Source: Prevotellaceae bacterium UBA2448 (GTDB taxonomy: Bacteria; Bacteroidota; Bacteroidia; Bacteroidales; Bacteroidaceae). Taken from it: 64,000 nt of DNA. Position 1 is the stretch's first letter; each line of letters opens with the position of its first letter. Made by a program: the position numbers and the translations under genes. A model generated the notes under the pieces. The model was given only the letters and a program-made list of their open reading frames with translations. It did no database searches and had not been told where the DNA came from. This document shows positions 33,862 through 42,539 of this stretch, piece after piece. The stretch covers positions 11,578 through 75,577 of the forward strand of contig DDQG01000013.1 in NCBI GenBank assembly GCA_002342585.1, in the 5' to 3' direction.

Positions 33862-34104
33862 ATGACAAGAGAAGAAATCATCGCAAAAGTAAACAGCCTG
33901 CTGGCTGAAGAGTTCGAAATCGAAGACAGCAACTTCGCTCCAGACGCAATCATGAAGGAGTCGCTCAACCTCGACAGCATCAACCTCGTTGACCTCATCG
34001 CACTCGTACAGTTCAACTTCAAGATCACTATCCCAGTGAACGACCTGCACCAGCTGCAGACATTCAACGACCTGTACAACTACATCGAAAGCCACCAGGC
34101 ATGA
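33862..34104 (+). CDS. Acyl carrier protein
   Basis: An 80-residue acidic four-helix protein with the phosphopantetheine serine at Ser39 in LNLDSINLVDL. The residue after DS is isoleucine where housekeeping ACPs have leucine, common in secondary-metabolite carriers. It overlaps the following dehydratase gene by four bases (ATGA), indicating coupled translation. Confidence 0.9.
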   Translation: MTREEIIAKVNSLLAEEFEIEDSNFAPDAIMKESLNLDSINLVDLIALVQFNFKITIPVNDLHQLQTFNDLYNYIESHQA

Positions 34105-34526
34105 TAGACTCAATCGACATACGGCAACTCATTCCGCAGCGCCAGCCAATCATGATGGTTGACCAGCTGGTGGATGCGGATGAGCAAAGCGCCGTCTGCC
34201 AACTGACCATTCGCCAGGACAATTTCTTTCTGCAAAGCGACGGCACACTTGCCGAGACAGGCATCATAGAACACATGGCGCAGACGGCTTCTGCCCACTG
34301 CGGTTTTCTTGCCCTGCAAAGCGGCAGCAACGATGAGGCTCCTATCGGATACATCGCCGAGGTGAAGGGTTTCAGCCTGCTTTCACAACCAAAACTGGGT
34401 GACACGCTTACCACTACCATCCGCACACTGCTGTCTGCAGGAAACGTAACGGTAGTCAGTGCCGAAACCAATGCTCAGGACAGACCTATTGCTACGACCC
34501 AGTTGAAAATTTCGTTGAAGGAATAA
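34101..34526 (+). CDS. ApeP-like hotdog dehydratase subunit
   Basis: The 141-residue hotdog-fold protein aligns with FabZ/ApeP from LIPQRQPIMMVDQLVDADE to GIIEHMAQTASAHCG. The catalytic glutamate is kept (Glu57), but the HFPG histidine is missing: FabZ has FFQGHFPG where this protein reads FFLQSDG. Alone it should be inactive as a FabZ-type dehydratase. The next gene encodes a hotdog protein with the opposite pattern, so a heterodimer with composite active sites is likely, as proposed for ApeI:ApeP. Confidence 0.78.
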   Translation: MIDSIDIRQLIPQRQPIMMVDQLVDADEQSAVCQLTIRQDNFFLQSDGTLAETGIIEHMAQTASAHCGFLALQSGSNDEAPIGYIAEVKGFSLLSQPKLGDTLTTTIRTLLSAGNVTVVSAETNAQDRPIATTQLKISLKE

Positions 34527-34554
34527 TGCCTGACGAAACAGTTTTTTAGGAATA

Positions 34555-34923
34555 ATGCTAAAGGATAAGTATTTCAAAATAACCGACTGCACAAAAGAAG
34601 AAGGGCAGGGCGCTACCTACACGGTCAGCCTGCTCAGCGACTGCAAGGTGTATGACGGACACTTCCCCGGCGAACCCGTTTGTCCCGGCGTGTGCAACAT
34701 ACAGACCGTAAAGGAATGTGCACAGCTGCTTGTCGGCGAACAGTCGCTCCGCATTCAGAGCGTGAAGCGCTGCCGGTTCAAAACACTGATGACTCCCTTG
34801 GCAGTTCCGCAAGTCAGCATAGACATTAACGCCACAAAGCACGACAACGGATACACGGTGACGGCGCGAATCTACGACGCTCAAACCGAATACATGGATT
34901 TTAACGGAGAAATGACCCCATGA
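34555..34923 (+). CDS. ApeI-like hotdog dehydratase subunit
   Basis: The 122-residue hotdog protein retains the catalytic HFPG motif (GHFPGEPVCPGV, His36), but the glutamate expected about 14 residues later is glutamine (Gln50 in CNIQTVKE). It is complementary to the preceding ApeP-like protein, which has the acid but not the histidine. In FabA/FabZ dimers the two residues come from opposite subunits. It overlaps the MMPL gene by four bases. Confidence 0.78.
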   Translation: MLKDKYFKITDCTKEEGQGATYTVSLLSDCKVYDGHFPGEPVCPGVCNIQTVKECAQLLVGEQSLRIQSVKRCRFKTLMTPLAVPQVSIDINATKHDNGYTVTARIYDAQTEYMDFNGEMTP

Positions 34924-37412
34924 CGGATTTATTTCTGAAGATATACTCTTTTTTTAAGGACCATAGAGCAGTATTGTGGCTATCTATGGTTCTCTTGTTT
35001 GCTATAACAGGTGTGTTTGCAACCCGACTCCACCTTGAAGAAGACCTGAACAAGCTGATGCCATCGTCGAAGAACGAGGACGGCACCACGAAACTCGCCT
35101 TTGCCGACCTGAAGATTAAGGACAAGGTGTTCCTGCTCTTCGAAGGGGAAGGGGTGGACAGCCTCATGACTGTGTGCGACGAATTTGTTGATTCGCTCCT
35201 TGCTAACGATGCTGAGAGCCAGACCGTCAGCGATGTGTTCTACCGCCTCGACGACGAACTCATCCCCGACGCTATCGACTATATGACGGAACATTTTCCG
35301 GCATATATTGACACTGCGGCTTATGCTCAGTTCGATTCGTTGCTCACCCGCGAACACTTTGCGGAACAGATGCAGCAAAACCGCGACGACTTGACGGGCG
35401 AGTTCGGCAGTATGTTCCCCGAACTCATTCAGATGGATCCGATGGGCATGCGCAACGTGCTGCTCGAACAGTTGGCTCCGATGATGAGTGCCGGCAGTTA
35501 CAAAACCATCGACGGACATTTCTTCGTGCCCGACTCAAGCGTCTGCATCGCCTTCATCACTCCGCGATTCTCCGCCACCAACACCGGACAGGGTTCGACT
35601 ATGTTCCGGATGATGAACTGCCTGATTGAGAAATTTGAAAAGACTCATCCCGCCGTGCGCATCAGTTACCACGGTACTCCCGCCAGCGGATACTACAATT
35701 CTTCGCAGATAAAGAACGACCTGACCACAACCATCGCAGGTGCAGTCTTGCTGGTACTCATCTTCCTCTTTGTCTGCTTCCGCCGTTGGGACACCATTCC
35801 GCTGCTGCTCCTGCCCGTAGCCTTTGGCACACTCTTCGGTATGTCGATGATGTATTGGATAAAGGGTGAATTCTCACTCCTTGCACTTGGCATCGGTGGC
35901 ATCGTCATGGGTGTGGCAATGAGTTATGTGCTCCACGTGCTTACACATCATCAGTACGTCGGCGACACGGAACAGATGTTGCGCGAACAGGTGAAACCGC
36001 TGCTCCTCGGCTGCATCACAACGATTGGTTCGTTTGCCGGTCTGCTCTTCGTAAACACCGACCTGCTGCGCGACTTTGGACTATTTGCCGGATTCGCAAT
36101 CCTCGGCACCACGCTCTTCTCGCTCATCTACCTGCCGCATATGTTGGCAAAGAAAACAAAACCAGCCGGACTGAAATGGGCTGACCGCATCAATGCCTAT
36201 CCGTTCGACCGTAAACGTCCGCTGCTCATCGCCCTCTTGGTGATTATCGTCATTTGTGTGGGAGCTTTCATAATTGGCGGTACACATTTCGATGCCGACA
36301 TGCACAATCTCGGTTATGAAGCGGAGATTACCAGTCATTCGGAACAATTGCTCGAGGAAAAGACTTTCACTGGCGACAAGACAAAGTATTTTGCAAGTCG
36401 CGGAAACACAATGGAGGAGGCGCTCGACAATTTTGCTCTGCTCGACCATAAACTCGACTCGCTCAAGCGCATCGGACTTGTAAAGAGTTATACGCATACA
36501 AACAAACTGCTCGTTCCGCTCCGTATTCAGCAAGAACGCATCGAGGCTTGGCACCGTTATTGGACACCGGAACGACAAACCCTCGTGCGCCGTCTTATCA
36601 ACGAAACAGCTGCGCAGGCAGACTTGCGTCCCGAGGCTTTCGAACCATTCTTCGAGGCTGCCAATGCCGATTACGAAGCTGATGCACTCTACAGTGCTGA
36701 CATCATTCCGCAGGGCTACCTCTCCACACTGACCGAGGAATCTTACGGCGGTGATTTCCTTGTGTTCACTTCGGTACGCTGTGCCAACGATACTGTGCGC
36801 AGCAGCGAGAGCGACTATTACCGCATTTGCGACGCCATAAGCAGCGACCCAAACTTGCTCGTGCTCGACACTTATTATTATACAACCGACACACTCATGC
36901 AGATGAGTCGCGACTTCGACATACTGCAATGGCTCTCTATGGCATTCGTGTTCGTCGTGCTGCTGCTGTCGTTCCGTTTCAATCTGCGCCACACACTGCT
37001 CGGCTTTGCCCCAATCCTTTTCAGTTGGCTTATCGTACTGGGCGTGATGAACATCTTCGGCGTGCAGTTCAACCTCATAAGCATCATAATCTCAACCTTT
37101 ATATTCGGTATCGGAGTCGATTACAGCATCTTCGTAATGCACGGACTTTTGGAAGATGAAAAGAACGAAGCTTCATCTCAACCTTCGCTCCTCGTTTTCC
37201 ACAAGACAGCCGTACTTCTTTCGGCAATAATCCTTGTTGTAACCGTAAGCAGCATGCTCCTGGCTCAGCATCCGGCTATCCGCAGTGTCGGATTTGCTAC
37301 ACTCGTCGGTCTGCTCTCAGCCGTCATCCTTGCCTACGTCATGCAACCCGCCGTGTGGAGGGGAATAACGAAAAACGAAAAACGAAGGACGAAAGACGAA
37401 AATCTTCAATAA
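34920..37412 (+). CDS. MMPL/RND-family lipid exporter
   Basis: The 830-residue RND-type transporter has a first membrane helix at about 18-37, a large periplasmic loop (about 38-275), five helices (about 280-415), a sixth near 440, a second periplasmic loop (about 460-675) and five C-terminal helices (about 680-815). MMPL proteins of this kind in aryl polyene and flexirubin clusters are thought to move the lipid product across the inner membrane. The final residues (KNEKRRTKDENLQ) are encoded by a CGAAAAACG repeat. Confidence 0.85.
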   Translation: MTDLFLKIYSFFKDHRAVLWLSMVLLFAITGVFATRLHLEEDLNKLMPSSKNEDGTTKLAFADLKIKDKVFLLFEGEGVDSLMTVCDEFVDSLLANDAESQTVSDVFYRLDDELIPDAIDYMTEHFPAYIDTAAYAQFDSLLTREHFAEQMQQNRDDLTGEFGSMFPELIQMDPMGMRNVLLEQLAPMMSAGSYKTIDGHFFVPDSSVCIAFITPRFSATNTGQGSTMFRMMNCLIEKFEKTHPAVRISYHGTPASGYYNSSQIKNDLTTTIAGAVLLVLIFLFVCFRRWDTIPLLLLPVAFGTLFGMSMMYWIKGEFSLLALGIGGIVMGVAMSYVLHVLTHHQYVGDTEQMLREQVKPLLLGCITTIGSFAGLLFVNTDLLRDFGLFAGFAILGTTLFSLIYLPHMLAKKTKPAGLKWADRINAYPFDRKRPLLIALLVIIVICVGAFIIGGTHFDADMHNLGYEAEITSHSEQLLEEKTFTGDKTKYFASRGNTMEEALDNFALLDHKLDSLKRIGLVKSYTHTNKLLVPLRIQQERIEAWHRYWTPERQTLVRRLINETAAQADLRPEAFEPFFEAANADYEADALYSADIIPQGYLSTLTEESYGGDFLVFTSVRCANDTVRSSESDYYRICDAISSDPNLLVLDTYYYTTDTLMQMSRDFDILQWLSMAFVFVVLLLSFRFNLRHTLLGFAPILFSWLIVLGVMNIFGVQFNLISIIISTFIFGIGVDYSIFVMHGLLEDEKNEASSQPSLLVFHKTAVLLSAIILVVTVSSMLLAQHPAIRSVGFATLVGLLSAVILAYVMQPAVWRGITKNEKRRTKDENLQ

Positions 37413-37440
37413 CCATTAACCGTTAACCATTAACCAAAAG
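37364..37440. repeat. Intergenic repeat extending into the exporter gene
   Basis: AACGAAAAACGAAAAACGAA and ACGAAAGACGAAAA words encode the end of the MMPL protein, then ACCATTAACCGTTAACC words fill the gap to the oxidoreductase gene. Confidence 0.85.
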
Positions 37441-37443
37441 AAA

Positions 37444-38892
37444 ATGTTCGATGTAGTAATCATAGGCAGTGGTCTTGGCGGTCTGGTGTGCGGTTCGTTG
37501 CTCGCCAGAGAAGGCAAGCGTGTGCTGATACTGGAACGTCACAGTCAGTCTGGCGGTTGCATGCAGGGTTACCAGCGCAAGGGACTGTCGTACGACACCG
37601 GACTCCATTATATTGGTGGGTTGGGGGAGAATCAGCGCCTGCATAAGGTGTTCTCCCATCTGGGACTCATGACTCTGCCTTGGGTCAGGTTGGATGCCGA
37701 CGGATTTGATCTCATCACCATCGGACAGGAGACTTTCCGCTTTGCTGAGGGTTACGACCAGTTCGTTGAGACACTCTCCGAACGTTTTCCCAAGGAGCGC
37801 GAGGCTTTGCAGCAATATGTCAGGATGCTCAAGGCGGTTGAGGAGGTGTCGATTGAGTCGCAGGATATGTTCCAGCTGTTCGGACAGAATGCTTACGATT
37901 ATCTGAACGAGACTTTCCACGATTCGCTTTTGGTGAATGTACTATCCGGTTCGTCGTGGAAGATGGAACTGCGCCGCGAATCGCTGCCGCTTTTCACCTT
38001 TGCCCACGGAAACAGCAGTTTTATCGGCAGCAGTTGGCGACTGAGAGGCAGCGGAAACCTGTTGGTCGATACACTTGCAGAGACTATTCGCTGTGCCGGA
38101 GGAGAGATAATCTGCTGTGCCGAAGTGGAGGAAATCCTTGAACGTAACGGACAGATAGACGCCGTAAGGTGCAAGAATGGCGAGACATACGAAGGCAGGG
38201 TGTTCATCAGTGACATCCATCCTGCGCAGACTTTTGCCATGATAAAGGAATCGCACCTGGTGAAGAATCTTTTCCGTCGCCGCATAAACAGCATGGAAAA
38301 TACCGTCGGCATGTTCACCGTTTCGCTGATGATGAAACCCGATGCATTGCGCTATTTCAATCACAATAAATATATATACGAGAAACCGAACGTGTGGACT
38401 GTGGCTGAGGAAACCGACCATGTGGGAGGAGTGATGGTGAGTGCCAGAGTGCCGGAAGACGGTTCCGAATATGTTCGGCAGATAGACCTGCTCACGCCAA
38501 TGCAGTGGAACACTTGCAAGCGGTGGAACAACACGCGCATTGGTCGCCGCGGTGAGGAATATGAGCAGATGAAAGCACGCCAGGCAGACGAGTGCATCGC
38601 TTTGGCAGAAAGGGAAATCCCCGGACTGCGCCAGATGACGGAAGCCATCTACACCAGTACGCCGCTCACTTGGCACGACTATACTATGACGCCCGACGGT
38701 TCGGCGTATGGAGTGCGCAAGGATTCGCGCAATCTGATGATGACAATGCTCTCGCCTCGTACTCCTATACCAAACCTGCTGCTCACAGGGCAGAACTTGA
38801 TGCTTCACGGAGTGGAGGGCGTGACCATGACGGCACTGAAGACCTGTGGAGAATTATTAGGAAACGAATTTATACAAAAGATAATGAAATGA
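37444..38892 (+). CDS. FAD-dependent oxidoreductase (phytoene desaturase/retinol saturase-like)
   Basis: The 482-residue enzyme opens with the dinucleotide-binding motif VVIIGSGLGGLVCG (4-17) and ERHSQSGGCMQGY, and closes with LLTGQNLMLHGVEGVTMTA, typical of CrtI/retinol-saturase-like flavoproteins. Members desaturate, saturate or isomerise polyenes; relatives occur in flexirubin-type clusters. Here it would act on the acyl chain made by the upstream genes (inference). It overlaps FabG by four bases. Confidence 0.82.
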   Translation: MFDVVIIGSGLGGLVCGSLLAREGKRVLILERHSQSGGCMQGYQRKGLSYDTGLHYIGGLGENQRLHKVFSHLGLMTLPWVRLDADGFDLITIGQETFRFAEGYDQFVETLSERFPKEREALQQYVRMLKAVEEVSIESQDMFQLFGQNAYDYLNETFHDSLLVNVLSGSSWKMELRRESLPLFTFAHGNSSFIGSSWRLRGSGNLLVDTLAETIRCAGGEIICCAEVEEILERNGQIDAVRCKNGETYEGRVFISDIHPAQTFAMIKESHLVKNLFRRRINSMENTVGMFTVSLMMKPDALRYFNHNKYIYEKPNVWTVAEETDHVGGVMVSARVPEDGSEYVRQIDLLTPMQWNTCKRWNNTRIGRRGEEYEQMKARQADECIALAEREIPGLRQMTEAIYTSTPLTWHDYTMTPDGSAYGVRKDSRNLMMTMLSPRTPIPNLLLTGQNLMLHGVEGVTMTALKTCGELLGNEFIQKIMK

Positions 38893-39608
38893 AGTACGCT
38901 TTAGTAACAGGTGGCAGCCGAGGCATCGGACGTGCCATCTGCGTGAAACTGGCCCAGGAGGGTTATCACGTTTTGATAAATTATGTCAGCAACGAAGACG
39001 AGGCACAGAAAACGCTCGAACTCTGTGGCGGAGAGGGAACTCTGCTGAAGTTCGACGTTAGCAACAATGCTGAAACACAGGCCGCGCTTACCGACTGGCA
39101 GAACAAAAACGAGGGAGAATACATCTCCGTCGTAGTGAATAATGCCGGAATACGTCGCGACAACATGTTGGCTCTGATGCCCGAAGCCGACTGGCACAGA
39201 GTGCTCGACATCACTCTGTCGGGTTTCTACAATGTCACCCAGCCGCTGTTGCCTGCCATGCAGTTGCACAAGTTCGGACGCATCGTGAATATGGCAAGTG
39301 TCAGCGGAATCAAAGGACTGCCAGGACAGACCAACTACTCTGCTGCAAAGGGCGGAATCATAGCTGCTACAAAGGCATTGGCACAGGAAGTGGCTCGCAG
39401 AAACGTAACTGTGAATGCCATCGCACCTGGATTCATCCATACCGACATGACTGAAGGACTCGACGAGGCAGAACTGAAAAAACAGATCCCTATGGGCCGC
39501 TTCGGAAAACCCGAGGAAGTAGCCGAGGTAGTCGCTTTTCTCGTTTCTCCAGGCGCAAGCTACATCACAGGCAATGTCATCTCCATCAACGGAGGACTTT
39601 ATACATAA
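38889..39608 (+). CDS. fabG: 3-oxoacyl-ACP reductase (FabG-like)
   Basis: From the ATG at 38889, which overlaps the preceding stop as ATGA, the product is a 239-residue short-chain dehydrogenase: TGGSRGIG (7-14), NNAG (84-87), catalytic Ser137, Tyr150 and Lys154 (YSAAK) and a FabG-like end, FLVSPGASYITGNVISINGG. A longer frame upstream runs through the oxidoreductase gene and is not used. It reduces the beta-keto group after each condensation. Confidence 0.9.
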   Translation: MKYALVTGGSRGIGRAICVKLAQEGYHVLINYVSNEDEAQKTLELCGGEGTLLKFDVSNNAETQAALTDWQNKNEGEYISVVVNNAGIRRDNMLALMPEADWHRVLDITLSGFYNVTQPLLPAMQLHKFGRIVNMASVSGIKGLPGQTNYSAAKGGIIAATKALAQEVARRNVTVNAIAPGFIHTDMTEGLDEAELKKQIPMGRFGKPEEVAEVVAFLVSPGASYITGNVISINGGLYT

Positions 39609-39627
39609 CTCCTAACTCCTAACTCAC

Positions 39628-40122
39628 ATGAAAAAATTATCATTAATCATATTGCTCGCAATCTGTCAGTTTTCATTTTGCGCAGCACAGACAGTCACTC
39701 GTACCCGTCATCAGGCAGCCCTCACAACCGACCAGGTGACTACCGGTTCCGTAACCATCCGCAAGCCAGAGTACATTTGCATTTCTACCGACGGCGACAA
39801 GGAACAGCTCATCATGGACGGCACAAAGTTCACTATGAGCATGGGCGGAAAGAAACACGTTACCGACAGCAAGAAGAACAAGCAGTTCGCCACTTTTCAC
39901 GAGGTACTCAAGGCTGTTATAAACGGTCAGGACATTCCCGCAACCGATGACGTGACAATAACTACTCAGAACGGACAGAAGACCATTACCATCACTCCCG
40001 AAAAGAAAAAGCGTCAGATGTTCACTTCCTTCGTACTCGTTGTAGATGCCAAAACATCTGCTATGCGTCAGCTCAGAATGAACGAGCGTGCTGGCAACTA
40101 CATCAACTACGACATAAAGTAA
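39628..40122 (+). CDS. LolA-like periplasmic carrier
   Basis: The 164-residue protein has a signal peptide ending FCAAQ (residue 21). The sequence GSVTIRKPEYICISTDGDKE, QLIMDGTKFTMSMGGKK and a C-terminal FTSFVLVVDAKTSAMRQLRM resembles LolA-type lipoprotein carriers found in aryl polyene/flexirubin clusters. It would ferry the product from the exporter to the outer membrane (inference). It is the last gene of the cluster. Confidence 0.68.
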   Translation: MKKLSLIILLAICQFSFCAAQTVTRTRHQAALTTDQVTTGSVTIRKPEYICISTDGDKEQLIMDGTKFTMSMGGKKHVTDSKKNKQFATFHEVLKAVINGQDIPATDDVTITTQNGQKTITITPEKKKRQMFTSFVLVVDAKTSAMRQLRMNERAGNYINYDIK

Positions 40123-40138
40123 TTTGGAACCTCTCATA

Positions 40139-40224
40139 GAAGTATACTTTTATGAAGCTAGAAGTATACTTTTACGAAGCTGAGAATATACTTTTACGGA
40201 GCTACAAGTATACTTTTACGAAAG
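40139..40224. repeat. Four-copy 22-bp tandem repeat with GTATAC core
   Basis: Four copies of a GAAGTATACTTTTACGAAGC-like unit begin at 40139, 40161, 40183 and 40205, an exact 22-base period (about two helical turns). Each contains the palindrome GTATAC (ATATAC in copy 3). A further palindrome, GACTCA-N6-TGAGTC, follows at 40235-40252 and then the terminator. Confidence 0.88.
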
Positions 40225-40268
40225 TCGTGCTATTGACTCAGAATTTTGAGTCCATTGGATGAAAATTT

Positions 40269-40297
40269 GCCCCCAACGATTGGTTGGGGGCTTTTTT
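40269..40297 (+). terminator. Terminator of the lipid-biosynthesis cluster
   Basis: GCCCCCAAC-GATTG-GTTGGGGGC with six Ts. It ends the rightward cluster; the leftward receptor gene stops seven bases beyond. Its 26 bases from 40272 are identical to those at 31325-31350. Confidence 0.9.
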
Positions 40298-40303
40298 GTT
40301 CTT

Positions 40304-42400
40304 TTACAGAATGGGGACGATGAGGCGGACAGTGAAGTTGCGCCCCATGTCGCAGATGCCACGTTCGCCTGTCAGAGGGTTGATGCCGATGTACTTCAGA
40401 CGGCTCAGATGGTTCTGGTAGGAGCGGTCGAAGATGTTGTTCAGCGCCAGGTGGATGGTGCAGAGTTTGCGGTGGCGCAGGCAGATGTCGGTGCCCGCTG
40501 TCAGGTTGAAGAGGGTGTAGGACGGGGTGGCTGTCTCGGTGCCGAGTGCCATATGGTAGTGGTCCTGACGCAGATAGCACTCAAGGGAGAGGGCTACGTA
40601 GGCGTTATTGAAAGGACGGGCACCCTCGTGGGTCAGCTCGTACTTCAGTTCCGATGTCCAGCGGGGAGCAGGGGTGAAGGGCAGGTAGCGCGTTTCGAGC
40701 GGTTGGTTGAGCTGGCGCGCATCGACGAAGGAGAAGGTGTTTTCGAAGTGCAGATGGTGAATGGGGTGAAGATCGACCATTGCCTCGAAACCGAGCAGAC
40801 GGGCTGTGCCGCTGGTGTAGCGGAAGGTAGGAGTGCCTGGCTGAACGACCTCAGCGGTGCGGTGGAGGAAGATGTAGTTGCTGATGCGGTTGGCAAAAAG
40901 ACTGAGCTGTGCGGAAACGAAACTTGTGGAAAGGTCGAAACCAAGGTCTGCCTGCCAACTGTGTTCGGGCGAGAGCTGGTGGTTGCCTATCTCGTAGCGG
41001 CCGGTGCCTTCGTGTTCGCCGTTCGACCCCAGTTCGCTCATGTTCGGGGCACGGAATCCGTGTGATATGTTTGCCCTAAGGTTTATCTTTTCGCTCACAT
41101 TCCATACGGCACCGATGCTACCGGAGAGACCTGTCATGTTGCGGCGGAAATCATGGAAGCGCTCTTCGCTGTCTTCAAGAAGCGATTCGCTGGAGAGACT
41201 GCGGTTGTCCAGTCGGAGTCCGCCGGTAACGACCCACCCACCGAAACGGCGGCTGGCTGTAGCGAAACCGCCTATGTCAAACAGCCGGTAGGCGGGGATG
41301 AGGTACTCTTCGCCCAGGTTGAGCGAACGCTGGAACATACCTTGCACACCGGCCGCGAGTTTCCACTCCGAGGCGGTTTCCAACTGATATTTGGCGTCGT
41401 AAGTAAACGTGTGGAGACGGAAGTGAAGACCTGCCTGCGAGGCACTTTCCTCGTATTCCTTACGATTGTTCAGCTGGTAGCCGAGCAGTACCTTGAGTGT
41501 GCCTTCGCCCAGATTGAAGGCATTGTCAAGCACTGCTTTATAATGGTTTATGCGCTGGAAGGGCAGTGTCTTGCCGTATGTTTTTACGTTGGAAGAGTGG
41601 GGAACGAGGCGTCCTGTAGTCTCGTCGCGGTCACCCTCAACCAGACTTGGCAACTGGTGGAAGTAGCTAAACTTCAGGTGCGTGTGACCCCAGTGGCGGT
41701 TGAGGCCTACCAGTCCGCTGGCTGCATGTTCCTGAAACTGCGATCCGGGCACGTATCCGTCGCGGTGATTCTGGTAGGCATGGGCAAGACGGTGACTCCA
41801 ACGGCCGTCCCACACTATGCCCTGCTTATTGCCGGCAAAGTTCACAGTGTAGTCGAAGAGTCCGTTGTTTGTCTGGAATCCGGTGCTCACCCCTGCCTTC
41901 ATCTGACCCAAAGGCAAGATGCGGTGCGGATGCAGGATGATGACGCCTGCCATGGCATCGGAACCGTACATCAGACTGGAGGGTCCTTTCTGAATTTCTA
42001 CCGAACCGACACTCTGCGCATCGACCTCAATGCCGTGTTCGTCGCCCCACTGCTGTCCCTCCTGACGGATGCCGTCGCTTATCACGGCAACGCGGTTATA
42101 TCCCAGTCCGCGGATAACCGGTTTTGAAATGGCACCGCCCGTCGTTATCTGCGACACACCCGGCTGACGGCTTATCGCATCAATGATGTTTGTTGCAGGC
42201 ACAGCCCGAAGGTCTGCCTCCGAAACTATGCTCACTGGAGCTGGCATATCCTTCAGACGACTGTCGCCCGTAAGTCCCGTTACCACCACCTCGCTGAGTT
42301 TCAGGTGCTGGAAGTACATATCTGTGCTATCGACCGCATTCTGTGCCGACACCACCATGCTGCTCAGTAGCAATATATTTTGTAGTAATACCGTTTTCAT
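40304..42400 (-). CDS. TonB-dependent receptor, ZnuD-like
   Basis: The 698-residue outer-membrane receptor has a signal peptide (to about residue 19), a TonB-box-like LSEVVVTGL (35-43), a plug ending LMYGSDAMAGVIIL and a barrel. The barrel motif GFRAPNMSELGSNGEHEGTG, RYEIGNHQL plus a His-rich loop (HWGHTHLKFSYFH) resembles the ZnuD/zinc-type receptors. Zinc or another metal is the likely substrate, not proven. It has its own promoter. Confidence 0.78.
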   Translation of the reverse strand: MKTVLLQNILLLSSMVVSAQNAVDSTDMYFQHLKLSEVVVTGLTGDSRLKDMPAPVSIVSEADLRAVPATNIIDAISRQPGVSQITTGGAISKPVIRGLGYNRVAVISDGIRQEGQQWGDEHGIEVDAQSVGSVEIQKGPSSLMYGSDAMAGVIILHPHRILPLGQMKAGVSTGFQTNNGLFDYTVNFAGNKQGIVWDGRWSHRLAHAYQNHRDGYVPGSQFQEHAASGLVGLNRHWGHTHLKFSYFHQLPSLVEGDRDETTGRLVPHSSNVKTYGKTLPFQRINHYKAVLDNAFNLGEGTLKVLLGYQLNNRKEYEESASQAGLHFRLHTFTYDAKYQLETASEWKLAAGVQGMFQRSLNLGEEYLIPAYRLFDIGGFATASRRFGGWVVTGGLRLDNRSLSSESLLEDSEERFHDFRRNMTGLSGSIGAVWNVSEKINLRANISHGFRAPNMSELGSNGEHEGTGRYEIGNHQLSPEHSWQADLGFDLSTSFVSAQLSLFANRISNYIFLHRTAEVVQPGTPTFRYTSGTARLLGFEAMVDLHPIHHLHFENTFSFVDARQLNQPLETRYLPFTPAPRWTSELKYELTHEGARPFNNAYVALSLECYLRQDHYHMALGTETATPSYTLFNLTAGTDICLRHRKLCTIHLALNNIFDRSYQNHLSRLKYIGINPLTGERGICDMGRNFTVRLIVPIL

Positions 42401-42410
42401 AAATTCGATT

Positions 42411-42418
42411 CAAAGGTA
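42411..42418 (-). promoter_or_regulatory. -7 element of the ZnuD-like receptor gene
   Basis: CAAAGGTA reads TACCTTTG leftward, only 11 bases ahead of the start codon, so the leader is very short. No Zur-like palindrome was recognised. Confidence 0.55.
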
Positions 42419-42463
42419 GTGTTTTTTTACCTCTTTTTTGCGCTTTTCTTCCTTCGTTTATGG

Positions 42464-42491
42464 TTGGTAAGTTTTGTTTTTCATATTTTTG
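42464..42491 (+). promoter_or_regulatory. Promoter of the glutathione peroxidase gene
   Basis: TTG at 42464-42466 and TATTTTTG at 42484-42491 are separated by 17 bases, slightly shorter than usual. Confidence 0.5.
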
Positions 42492-42539
42492 CCACAGTTT
42501 TTACAAGTTACTAACCAAACTCGATTATTTATGGTAAAT

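Noticed and set aside
36081..36992. 303-codon leftward frame inside the MMPL gene
   Set aside because: Opposite strand of a well-supported membrane transporter; the translation has no recognisable fold or signal.
40139..40224. CRISPR array
   Set aside because: Units are directly adjacent 22-mers without unique spacers, and no cas genes are present.
31325..40297. Integrated mobile element with att sites
   Set aside because: The flanking identical sequences are terminator hairpins, and there is no integrase, transposase or relaxase, so mobility is not claimed.
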